A stretch of DNA of 7,019 nt. Source: an uncultured Eubacteriales bacterium. GTDB lineage: Bacteria > Bacillota > Clostridia > Oscillospirales > Oscillospiraceae. A program made the translations under genes and the position numbers. The stretch is from positions 1 to 7,019 of the forward strand of contig OMQS01000012.1 in assembly GCA_900313295.1 (NCBI GenBank), written 5' to 3'. This document shows positions 1 to 5,769 of the stretch, piece by piece (position 1 is the first letter of the stretch; each line of letters opens with the position of its first letter). The notes below the pieces were generated by a model. The model was not told the origin of the DNA and ran no database searches. It saw nothing but the letters and a program-made list of their open reading frames with translations.

Positions 1-320
1 ATCAGCCCCGCCACCGCCAGACCCGAGATGTACTCCATGCGCCCGTGGCCGAAGGGATGCTCCGGATCGGGCTTGCGGCCTGCCAGCCGGAAGCCCAGCA
101 GCGTCACCAAAGACGAACCGGCGTCGGACAGGTTGTTGAAAGCGTCGGCAGTGATGGCGATGGAGCCGCTGATGGTGCCGGCGAACAGCTTTCCCACAAA
201 CAGCAGCAGGTTCAGCCCTATGCCCACCGCGCCGCAGAGCTGGCCGTAGGCCTGCCGCAGGGCGCTGGGGGACAGGGTGTCCCGATGGTGGATAAATACC
301 CGCGCGAGAAATTCGATCAT
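1..320 (-). CDS. Cation diffusion facilitator (CDF) metal exporter, N-terminal part
   Basis: This is the first 106 or so residues of a CDF-family divalent metal transporter; the rest lies beyond the left edge. The family exports Zn, Mn, Fe or related ions across the cytoplasmic membrane in exchange for protons. A hydrophobic segment at residues 29-50 is followed by the family block ADAFNNLSDAGSS (58-70) and by the loop DPEHPFGHGRMEYISG (85-100), which is highly typical of CDF proteins. Aligned by eye, the TM2 metal-site pair is N62/D66; zinc-specific members usually have H or D at the first position, and Asn there occurs in some manganese exporters, so the substrate is open. The start is ATG at 320, with the purine-rich site GGAGAGGGAG eight bases upstream; the nearby ATG at 325 meets a stop at once. 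It lies 41 bases after the cysteine-rich gene with no terminator between them, so the two are probably co-transcribed. Confidence 0.92.
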   Translation of the reverse strand, partial: MIEFLARVFIHHRDTLSPSALRQAYGQLCGAVGIGLNLLLFVGKLFAGTISGSIAITADAFNNLSDAGSSLVTLLGFRLAGRKPDPEHPFGHGRMEYISGLAVAGL

Positions 321-361
321 AGCATTTTCTCCCTCTCCGATTTGTGGCTTTTCAAAAAGTC

Positions 362-955
362 TTATACGCCGTGGATGGTCAGCTTCATCTGGCAGCACAG
401 GAGGTCGAGATCTTCATCCGTAGCGGCGGGCAGGCGCAGCTTTCCGCCGCAGTCCTTGCAGATGAGATCCACCGCCCCCCGATGCACGGCGATGGAGTAT
501 TCCCGGCAGCCGCAGGTGCAGCTTATGCCGCCCCGGGCAGCAATATCCTTCAGCTCCGAGAGCACCTCGTACATGATAACGTTGTCCGTGAAGGCTTCGG
601 GGGTCTCACAGCGGTCTTTTTCCGCCCGCAGCTCCAGCTCCTGCATGGCTTTTTCCACTTGCTCCTGCCGGCCTATGTAGCAGCACAGCTGCTTTGTTTT
701 GGGGCAGGCCAGCCCCACGCCGCGGCCGTCCAGCATGGCCTCGCTGCTCACCTCGGCCTGGTGCGTTTCGCCGCACAGGCCGCAGGGCACCCACAGGCGA
801 AAGCGCAGCCCATCGGTCTCCGCCCGCAGCTCGGATTTTTCACATTCGCATTCTATCCGCACGGCGGCGGCAGACAGCGCAAAGCGTGTCCGCTGCGCCA
901 GCACGGGCTTTTTGCAGTGGGGGCACAGGTAGCCGAAACTGCGTGATTCTTCCAT
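362..955 (-). CDS. Cysteine-rich protein with three zinc-ribbon-like modules, function unknown
   Basis: I do not recognise a named family for this soluble protein of 197 residues. It is built around paired cysteines: C11/C14 with C36/C38, C58/C61 with C84 and C91/C92, and C146/C148/C150 with C166/C169, plus C187/C188 near the end. The first and third groups look like four-cysteine zinc ribbons separated by 15-21 residues, and the middle one is a looser version. A charged, probably helical linker (about 96-140) joins the second and third modules. No signal peptide or membrane segment is visible. The open frame extends upstream to 1072, but ATG 955 is chosen because AAAGGGG lies ten bases before it and a TATAAT box sits at 989-994, inside the longer version. 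It is the first gene of a unit continuing into a CDF metal exporter, which would fit a metal-binding or metal-sensing role, but that is inference from context only. Confidence 0.8.
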   Translation of the reverse strand: MEESRSFGYLCPHCKKPVLAQRTRFALSAAAVRIECECEKSELRAETDGLRFRLWVPCGLCGETHQAEVSSEAMLDGRGVGLACPKTKQLCCYIGRQEQVEKAMQELELRAEKDRCETPEAFTDNVIMYEVLSELKDIAARGGISCTCGCREYSIAVHRGAVDLICKDCGGKLRLPAATDEDLDLLCCQMKLTIHGV

Positions 956-988
956 GGGATCAAATCCCCTTTCGATAGCGTTTTTCCT

Positions 989-1017
989 ATTATACACGCC
1001 TGCACGGAAAATTACCA
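989..1017 (-). promoter_or_regulatory. Sigma-A-type promoter for the Cys-rich/CDF unit
   Basis: On the minus strand a perfect TATAAT (994 down to 989) is preceded at 17 bases by a weak -35 box, TGGTAA (1017-1012), matching three of six consensus positions. Transcription would begin around 981-983, giving a leader of about 25 bases before ATG 955. The weak -35 box suggests either low basal activity or a need for an activator. Confidence 0.6.
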
Positions 1018-1040
1018 GTACCCCCGCAGAATTTTTCCCG

Positions 1041-1083
1041 TCCGGCGGGTCTGTGCGGCTTGACATTCCCACTCCGGTCGGGT
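1041..1083. promoter_or_regulatory. Candidate operator: near-direct repeat in the divergent region
   Basis: TCCGGCGGGT (1041-1050) recurs as TCCGGTCGGGT (1073-1083) with one inserted base, 32 bp apart, about three helical turns. The second copy lies in the spacer between the -35 and -10 boxes of the TetR promoter, where a bound repressor would block RNA polymerase. TetR-family proteins usually bind near their own divergent promoters, so this is a reasonable operator candidate. The repeat is short and GC-rich, however, and could be chance in this genome. Confidence 0.25.
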
Positions 1084-1088
1084 ATCAT
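1060..1088 (+). promoter_or_regulatory. Strong sigma-A-type promoter for the TetR gene
   Basis: A perfect TTGACA (1060-1065) is followed after exactly 17 bases by TATCAT (1083-1088), five of six consensus positions. Transcription would start near 1095, leaving a leader of about 25 bases with AGGA before ATG 1120. Because the -35 box overlaps the first codon of the longest open frame (1060), that upstream start cannot be the real one. Confidence 0.8.
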
Positions 1089-1119
1089 AGACAAAAACTT
1101 AACAAGGGCAGGAATGACC

Positions 1120-1725
1120 ATGAAAAAAGAGCTGACCCCCAGAAAGCGGCAGGCGCTGGAAATGCGGGCAAAAATCCAGAGCACGGCGCTGAGCCTTTTC
1201 AATCAAGAGGGGTTTGAAAACGTGTCCGTGGAGGAGATCGCTCAGGCGGCGGGCTGCTCCGTGGGGAACATATACCATTATTTTAAGAGTAAAGACGAGC
1301 TGGCTATCCAAGTGACCCAGATGGTGGATCGAGCCTACACGGAGCTGGAAAAGGCCTACCTTGCGGATAAGACCACCTCCGGACGGGACAAGCTGCTGGA
1401 CTTTGTGGGCAAGTCTTTGGAGATCAGTGCGCGGGATGAGGTGCTCTACAAGGCCTTCATCCACGGCCTGCGCTATCCGGAGCAGGGCGTGCTGCAAAAG
1501 AGCGACAAGCGCGTGTACTATCGCGTGCTGCGGGAGCTGGTGGAGCAGTGCCGGCAGGAGGGCAGCATCCACCCGTCCCGCGATCCCGACGAGATCGTGG
1601 AGGAGCTGGTGGTGCTGCATCGGGGCACGCTCTTTGAGTGGCGCATCTATCAGGAGGGCTTCGATGTCGCCCGACAGGGTCGCCGCATGGCTGACGCCCT
1701 GCTGCGGGGCCTGCAAACGGAATAA
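1120..1725 (+). CDS. TetR/AcrR-family transcriptional regulator
   Basis: A DNA-binding regulator of 201 residues, the usual TetR length. The N-terminal part (about 12-61) is a classic TetR helix-turn-helix: an amphipathic first helix, then VSVEEIAQAAGCSVGNIYHY (35-54) and FKSKDEL (55-61), the typical end of the recognition region. Residues 62-201 form the variable all-helical ligand-binding and dimerisation part, so the effector cannot be read from sequence. ATG 1120 has AGGA six bases upstream; ATG 1114 (two residues longer, AAGGG five bases before it) is an equally possible start. The gene is divergent from the Cys-rich/CDF unit, with promoters about 65 bp apart, so autoregulation and control of that unit are likely by analogy with the family. 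It has no terminator of its own; an IS3-family remnant begins about 25 bases after the stop and its hairpin may end the transcript. Confidence 0.93.
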   Translation: MKKELTPRKRQALEMRAKIQSTALSLFNQEGFENVSVEEIAQAAGCSVGNIYHYFKSKDELAIQVTQMVDRAYTELEKAYLADKTTSGRDKLLDFVGKSLEISARDEVLYKAFIHGLRYPEQGVLQKSDKRVYYRVLRELVEQCRQEGSIHPSRDPDEIVEELVVLHRGTLFEWRIYQEGFDVARQGRRMADALLRGLQTE

Positions 1726-1758
1726 AAGCATAAAAAAGCGGGGGACGGGTGTGAACAG

Positions 1759-1810
1759 CACCCCATTTGTTAGACAGTATGATATACTATCTAACAAGTG
1801 GGGTGTTTTT
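1759..1810 (+). terminator. Long hairpin plus T-run at the IS left end
   Basis: Arms 1759-1779 and 1785-1805 pair over 21 positions with one T-G wobble and one C-A mismatch, around the five-base loop TGATA. Five T residues follow (1806-1810), three bases before the orfA ATG. It has the form of a rho-independent terminator and would stop transcripts arriving from the TetR gene. It also buries GGGG (1800-1803), the only plausible ribosome site for orfA, so read-through RNA would be poorly translated. The left arm includes the IS terminal repeat. A -10-like TATACT (1783-1788) lies in the loop and right arm; RNA started there would lack the left arm. Confidence 0.75.
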
Positions 1811-1812
1811 CT

Positions 1813-2166
1813 ATGCCAAAAGGAGTACCGAACAAACGATACACGCCGGAATTCAAGAAGCTGGTCGTGGAAACCATGCAGCAGGAGCAACTGAGCTATA
1901 GCGAAACCGCGCGAAGATTTGAGGTAAATAGTCATTGCCGGATTCAGGATTGGGAACGAATCTATCTGACCGAAGGTCCGGAAGGGGTCGCCATCGAACG
2001 GCGTGGCCGCCGCAGTAAGGGCCGTCCGCCAAAGCAGCTGCCGAAGGAGGTAGAAGAAGATCTGCTGGCCGAAGTGCAGCGACTGCGTGCGGAGAACGAT
2101 TACCTAAAAAACTTGCAAGCCTTGGTTTTGGAAGACGAGCGACGCCAGCGCAGAAAACGCAGGTAG
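1813..2166 (+). CDS. IS3-family transposase OrfA (helix-turn-helix subunit)
   Basis: A small basic protein of 117 residues, the DNA-binding part of the OrfAB transposase and, when made alone, usually a negative regulator of transposition. The N-terminus (MPKGVPNKRYTPEFKKLVVE) and the segment SYSETARRFEVNS (28-40) form the helix-turn-helix; a leucine-zipper-like heptad pattern follows at about 84-106 (AEVQRLRAENDYLKNLQALV), and the end is very basic. The longest frame starts at GTG 1798 inside the hairpin; ATG 1813 is preferred because homology begins there. A run of four A residues (2154-2157) just before the stop is a plausible -1 frameshift site leading into orfB. It appears intact but is orphaned, because its partner is truncated. 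Confidence 0.88.
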   Translation: MPKGVPNKRYTPEFKKLVVETMQQEQLSYSETARRFEVNSHCRIQDWERIYLTEGPEGVAIERRGRRSKGRPPKQLPKEVEEDLLAEVQRLRAENDYLKNLQALVLEDERRQRRKRR

Positions 2167-2453
2167 TTCAGAAGCTAAGGCAAAAACACGCACTCAGTAT
2201 TCTGCTCTCAATCGCTCAACTGCCCCGTGCCACTTTCTACTACCATCTGAAGCGGATGAACAGTGCAGATAAGTATAAAGCTGTGAAAGCGGAGATCACG
2301 GACATCTACCACGAAAACAAAGGAAGATACGGCTATCGCCGGATCACGGCAGACCTTCACAAGCGCAATTTCCTCCTGAACCACAAGACTGTCCAACGGC
2401 TTATGAAGGAGTTGGGCTTAGTTTGCCGTGTCAGGATGAAGAAGTATAACTGA
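2154..2453 (+). pseudogene. IS3-family transposase OrfB, 3'-truncated
   Basis: Read in the -1 frame relative to orfA, this stretch encodes the N-terminal part of IS3 OrfB. From about 2166 it gives VQKLRQKHALSILLSIAQLP, then ATFYYHLKR, then an HTH_21-type region (IYHENKGRYGYRRITADLHK and NHKTVQRLMKELGL). Homology stops at RMKKY and two residues later a TGA ends the frame (2451-2453). Full OrfB proteins continue for roughly 170 or more further residues carrying the DDE integrase-fold catalytic core, which is absent here. Expression would have needed the frameshift at the A4 run. The product cannot be catalytically active; the sequence directly after the break shows no transposase similarity in any frame. 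Confidence 0.85.
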
Positions 2454-2681
2454 ATTTCTGGCTCGGCGGCAAAAGCGGGAGTAGAAAGTACATAGACTAA
2501 GAGAAGAGAGAATTAACGAAAAAATTTTTTTCATAGTGACTTCCTTTTTAGTTGAGTTAGGGGGCGTGCTATGTTTATTAAATCATTGGAATCACCTTCT
2601 CCTTAAAATGTTATATAACAAATCTATCAATCTACATACATTACAACACAAATAAATGCAATAATCAACAAATTTTATCTT

Positions 2682-2732
2682 ATTTGGACGGACTGCTGAA
2701 CGCGATTGGGTTCTGCTTGGAAGCGTCCAAAT
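2682..2732. repeat. Nested 9-bp inverted repeat
   Basis: ATTTGGACG (2682-2690) pairs perfectly with CGTCCAAAT (2724-2732) across a 33-base interval that is more GC-rich than the rest of the island. It ends four bases before the -35 box of the buk promoter, so it could be a regulator-binding dyad or part of the island's own structure. No protein can be assigned to it. Confidence 0.4.
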
Positions 2733-2736
2733 GGTA

Positions 2737-2765
2737 TTGACAACCCTTTCTCCTGCGACTATAAT
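2737..2765 (+). promoter_or_regulatory. Perfect-consensus sigma-A promoter for buk-iorA-iorB
   Basis: TTGACA (2737-2742), a 17-base spacer and TATAAT (2760-2765) match the bacterial housekeeping consensus exactly in both boxes and in spacing. Transcription should begin near 2772, giving an 85-base leader that contains the right arm of the island's inverted repeat and a small stem (CGGCA 2799-2803 with TGCCG 2807-2811). It is the only promoter I can identify for the downstream operon and implies strong expression unless repressed. Confidence 0.88.
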
Positions 2766-2856
2766 AAAAATATTCATTAAACTATTCGGTGAAACATTCG
2801 GCATTTTGCCGCCGAGCTTTATGTAAAATGAAAGACAGAACGAGGAGGAGAAACGG

Positions 2857-3912
2857 ATGAAGGTTTTGGTCATCAACCCCGGTGCAACGTCCACGAAGAT
2901 CGCCGTGTTCGACGAGGATAAGCAGGTGTTCAAAAAGGGCATCGACCACTCCGCGCAGGAGCTGGATCGGTTTGAGCGGGTCATCGACCAGGCGGACTAC
3001 CGCCGGCAGGCGATTATGGACGCGGTGGCGGAGAGCGGCTACCGGCTGTCCGATTTTGACGCTGTGTGCGGTCGGGGCGGCCTGTACCGTCCCATTCCCT
3101 CCGGCACCTACGCCGTCAGCGACGCCGTTATGCGTGACGTGGAGCAGGCGCCCTACGGGGAGCACCCCTCCAATCTGGGCGCCTATCTGGCGCGCAAGAT
3201 TGGCGACATGGTGGGCATTCCCGCCTTTTTTGTGGATCCCGTCTGTGTGGACGAGATGACCGAGGTGGCGCATTACACCGGCTTTGCCGAAATGCGCCGC
3301 CTGTGCCAGTTTCACGCTCTGAACCAGAAAGCCGTGGGCCGCAAGGCGGCCGCCATGCTGGGCAAGAAGTACGAGGAGGCCAATCTCGTGGTTTGCCATC
3401 TGGGTGGCGGCGTGTCCGTGGCGGCGCATCAGAACGGCCGCGTGGTGGACGTGTTCAACGTGAAGGACGAGGGCGCCATGGGTCTGGATCGCGGCGGCGC
3501 TCTGCCGGTGAACGCTCTCATCAATTACTGCTTCAGCGGCAAGACCAGGGACGAGGTGAAGAAGATCCTCGGCCGCCAGTCGGGCATGTACTCCTATGTG
3601 GGCACCACGGATTTCCGCGAGATCTGCGCCAAAGTCGTGGAGAAGGATCCCAAGTTCGTGCAGGCCTACGAAGCGCTGGTCTATCAGCTGGCCAAGGACA
3701 TCGGCGCCATGGCCGCCGTGCTGCACTTCAATGTGGACGCCATCGTCTACACCGCCGGCATGGCCTATGAGGAGTTCTTCTGCGACGATATTTCGAGGTA
3801 TGTCAGCAAGATAGCGCCTATCATCCGCCTGCCCGGCGAGGAGGAGATGCGCTCTCTGGCCGAGGGCGCGCTGCGCGTGCTCCACGGGGAGCAGGAGGCC
3901 GCCGTATATTAA
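2857..3912 (+). CDS. buk: Butyrate kinase family acyl kinase
   Basis: A 351-residue cytoplasmic kinase of the acetokinase (ASKHA) superfamily, close to the usual butyrate kinase length. The family transfers phosphate from a short-chain or branched acyl-phosphate to ADP, making ATP and free acid. Visible landmarks are the N-terminal phosphate loop VLVINPGATSTKIAVF (3-18; N7 and K14 conserved), CGRGG (71-75), FVDPV (125-129), FHALNQKAVGRKAA (152-165), the second nucleotide-binding block HLGGGVSVAAHQNGRVVDVF (181-200), TAGMAYEE (299-306) and a PGEEEMRSLAEGALRVL tail (326-342). ATG 2857 follows GAGGAGGAG with a six-base gap. There is no neighbouring phosphotransbutyrylase gene; instead it leads into iorAB across 80 bases. 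The true substrate may therefore be an aryl-acetyl- or branched acyl-phosphate rather than butyryl-phosphate. Family assignment is secure, substrate is not. Confidence 0.95.
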   Translation: MKVLVINPGATSTKIAVFDEDKQVFKKGIDHSAQELDRFERVIDQADYRRQAIMDAVAESGYRLSDFDAVCGRGGLYRPIPSGTYAVSDAVMRDVEQAPYGEHPSNLGAYLARKIGDMVGIPAFFVDPVCVDEMTEVAHYTGFAEMRRLCQFHALNQKAVGRKAAAMLGKKYEEANLVVCHLGGGVSVAAHQNGRVVDVFNVKDEGAMGLDRGGALPVNALINYCFSGKTRDEVKKILGRQSGMYSYVGTTDFREICAKVVEKDPKFVQAYEALVYQLAKDIGAMAAVLHFNVDAIVYTAGMAYEEFFCDDISRYVSKIAPIIRLPGEEEMRSLAEGALRVLHGEQEAAVY

Positions 3913-3992
3913 AATCTCACAGCAGACCGCAAACTTTTTGTCGGAGAATACAAAGTGTTTTCGACAGTTTATATGAAAGGTGGAAAAAAGCT

Positions 3993-5768
3993 ATGAAACA
4001 TCTGATGTCCGGTAACGAGGCCACCGCCCGTGGCGTCTATGAAGCCGGTATCAAGGTCTGTTCCGCTTATCCCGGAACGCCCAGCACGGAGATCCTGGAA
4101 AATCTGCCCCAGTACGGCAAGGACGTCTACTGCGAGTGGGCGCCCAATGAGAAGGTTGCCACCGAGGTGGCCTACGGCGCATCCGTGGCCGGTTCCCGCG
4201 CCTTCTGCACCATGAAAATGGTGGGTCTGAACGTGGCCGCCGACCCTCTGTTCACCGCCGGCTACATGGGCGTGAACGGCGCCTACATCGTTGTGACCGC
4301 CGATGACCCCTCCTGCCACTCCTCCCAGAACGAGCAGGATAACCGCCACTATGCCCGCGCCGCCAAGATCGCCATGGTGGAGCCCAGCGACGCCCAGGAG
4401 TGCAAGGACTTCGTGGCTCTGGCCTGCGACATTTCCGAGCAGTTCGACACCCCCGTCCTCTATCGCACCACCACCCGCGTCTGCCACAGCAAAGGTCTGG
4501 TGGAGTTCGGCGAGCGCACGGAGCACGTCGCCCCCACTTATGCCCGCAACACCCGCAAGTACATCTGCGCCCCTGCCAACGCCTATATGAACCATCCTCT
4601 GGTGGAGGAGCGCCTGAAAAAGCTGGAGGAGTACGGCTGCACCACCGCCGTGGAAAACGGCCTCAATAAGGTGGAGCTGGGCGACGGCAAGGTGGGCGTC
4701 ATCACCGCTTCCATCAGCTACCAGTACGCCAAAGAGGTCTTCCCTGAGGGCACGTCCTTCCTGAAGCTGGGTCTGACCTATCCTTTGCCCATGAACCTCA
4801 TCCGTGACTTCGCCTCCAAGGTGGAAAAGCTCTATGTCATCGAGGAGCTGGATCCCTTCATGGAAAACGAGATCAAGGCCGCCGGCATCGAGTGCGTCGG
4901 TAAGGAGCTCACCGGCAATATGTACGAGCTGAACACCGAGCTGGTGCGCGAACGCGTGCTGGGCATCAAGACCGACTATAAGACCATTACCGACGTGCAG
5001 GTGGCCAAGCGTCCTCCCGCCCTGTGCCCCGGCTGCCCCCACAGAGGCTTCTTCTATACTCTGTCCAAGAACAAGAACTATGTCGTCACCGGCGACATCG
5101 GCTGCTATACTCTGGGCTTTGCACCCCCGCTGAACTGCATGGACGTTTGCATCTGCATGGGCGGCGGTTTCTCCGCCGGCATGGGCATGGCCAAGAGCTT
5201 CGAGCGCGAGGGCATTACCGACAAGGTGGTCTTCGGCGTCATGGGCGACTCCACCTTCTTCCACTCCGGCATGACCGGCGCCGCTGAGATCGTTTATAAC
5301 AAGGGCAATATGATCCCCTGCGTGCTGGATAACCGCATCACCGGCATGACCGGCCATCAGGATAACCCCGGCACCGGCTACACCCTCATGGGTCAGGAAA
5401 CCAACATGATCAGCGTGGAAAAGGTCTTTGCCGCCTACGGCTATGACCCCATCTACACCGTGGATCCTCAGGATCTGGCCGCCATGAAGAAAACGGTGGA
5501 TGACGCCGTAGCCGCGCTCAAGGACGGCAAGCACCCCGCCATCGTCACCCGCCGTCCCTGCCTGCTCATCAAGCGCATGAAGCACGAAAACGGCATGTGC
5601 GTGGTGAACGCCGACAAGTGCCGCAGCTGCAAGAGCTGCCTGAAGGTGGGCTGCCCCGCCATTTCCATGGAGAACGGCAAGGCCTTTATCGACCGCACCC
5701 AGTGCGTTGGCTGCACCGTCTGCGCCCAGGCCTGCCCCTTTGACGCCATCGAAAAGGAGGAAAAGTAA
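3993..5768 (+). CDS. iorA: Indolepyruvate:ferredoxin oxidoreductase, alpha subunit
   Basis: This is the large subunit, 591 residues and full length, of the enzyme that oxidatively decarboxylates indolepyruvate and other aryl-pyruvates with CoA to aryl-acetyl-CoA, CO2 and reduced ferredoxin. The N-terminal pyrimidine-binding domain shows YPGTPSTEI (26-34), NEKVA (52-56) and ADDPSCHSSQNEQD (103-116). The TPP domain begins with CPGCPHRG (345-352) and holds the cofactor motif GDS (418-420) with N447 about 27 residues later, followed by TGMTGHQDNPGTG. The C-terminus is a two-cluster ferredoxin-like domain: C543, C546, C549, C554 and C571, C574, C577, C581 could ligate two [4Fe-4S] clusters that pass electrons to ferredoxin. 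ATG 3993 follows AAAGGTGG by nine bases. It should work as a complex with the IorB encoded directly downstream. Start, end and domains all look intact. Confidence 0.97.
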   Translation: MKHLMSGNEATARGVYEAGIKVCSAYPGTPSTEILENLPQYGKDVYCEWAPNEKVATEVAYGASVAGSRAFCTMKMVGLNVAADPLFTAGYMGVNGAYIVVTADDPSCHSSQNEQDNRHYARAAKIAMVEPSDAQECKDFVALACDISEQFDTPVLYRTTTRVCHSKGLVEFGERTEHVAPTYARNTRKYICAPANAYMNHPLVEERLKKLEEYGCTTAVENGLNKVELGDGKVGVITASISYQYAKEVFPEGTSFLKLGLTYPLPMNLIRDFASKVEKLYVIEELDPFMENEIKAAGIECVGKELTGNMYELNTELVRERVLGIKTDYKTITDVQVAKRPPALCPGCPHRGFFYTLSKNKNYVVTGDIGCYTLGFAPPLNCMDVCICMGGGFSAGMGMAKSFEREGITDKVVFGVMGDSTFFHSGMTGAAEIVYNKGNMIPCVLDNRITGMTGHQDNPGTGYTLMGQETNMISVEKVFAAYGYDPIYTVDPQDLAAMKKTVDDAVAALKDGKHPAIVTRRPCLLIKRMKHENGMCVVNADKCRSCKSCLKVGCPAISMENGKAFIDRTQCVGCTVCAQACPFDAIEKEEK

Positions 5769-5769
5769 T

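Larger units (their letters stand above)
1750..2450 (+). mobile_element. IS3-family (IS150-like) insertion sequence, left part only
   Basis: The left end is recognisable by its IS150-like terminal sequence (TGTGAACAGCACCCC from 1750, then ATTTGTTAGACAG), followed by orfA and a -1-frame orfB, the standard IS3 arrangement. No matching right inverted repeat occurs downstream, and the orfB homology stops at about 2447-2450, so roughly the distal half is missing, including the catalytic domain. The element cannot move itself. Its base composition is less GC-rich than that of the flanking genes. The exact left edge (1750 or 1752) and the breakpoint are estimates; no target duplication can be tested because the right end is lost. 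Confidence 0.85.
2461..2817. repeat. AT-rich island bounded by a perfect 14-bp inverted repeat (MITE-like)
   Basis: The 403 bases between the orfB remnant and buk (2454-2856) hold no convincing gene and are much more AT-rich than anything else here. GCTCGGCGGCAAAA (2461-2474) recurs as its exact reverse complement TTTTGCCGCCGAGC (2804-2817), bounding 357 bp. Inside are an A6T7 tract (2519-2531), the palindrome GTTATATAAC (2610-2619), a second inverted repeat (2682-2732) and a consensus promoter facing outward. Small size, terminal inverted repeats and no coding capacity are what a miniature inverted-repeat element looks like, but I see no target-site duplication beside the arms. A leftover of another element or a deletion scar is also possible. 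Confidence 0.45.

Noticed and set aside
1099..1935. A 278-codon minus-strand frame across the TetR gene and the IS left end.
   Set aside because: It crosses the IS boundary and mirrors the TetR coding sequence, so it cannot be an ancestral gene.
2519..2531. The A6T7 tract in the island, considered as a terminator.
   Set aside because: There is no GC stem; it is simply a self-complementary A/T tract, perhaps intrinsically bent DNA.
2772..2856. The buk leader, considered as a riboswitch or T-box.
   Set aside because: About 85 bases is too short for a T-box, and only one five-pair stem is visible, with no conserved riboswitch motif or terminator.
2592..2984. A 130-codon minus-strand frame in the AT-rich island running into buk.
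   Set aside because: It overlaps the buk start and consensus promoter on the other strand, has no domain, and its composition changes abruptly at the island edge.
2782..3885. A 367-codon open frame on the minus strand opposite buk.
   Set aside because: A His- and Ala-rich shadow of the GC-rich buk codons; it covers a fully conserved gene and has no homology I can see.
3939..3966. A possible hairpin between buk and iorA (TGTCG with CGACA, extended by A-T pairs with one bulged G).
   Set aside because: It is weak, has no following T-run, and no clear promoter lies after it, so I do not call an attenuator or processing site.
3969..5585. A long open frame on the minus strand, 538 codons, opposite iorA.
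   Set aside because: It is a codon-bias shadow of iorA. Its product is rich in Gly, Ala, His and Val with no recognisable domain, while the plus strand encodes a complete conserved enzyme.
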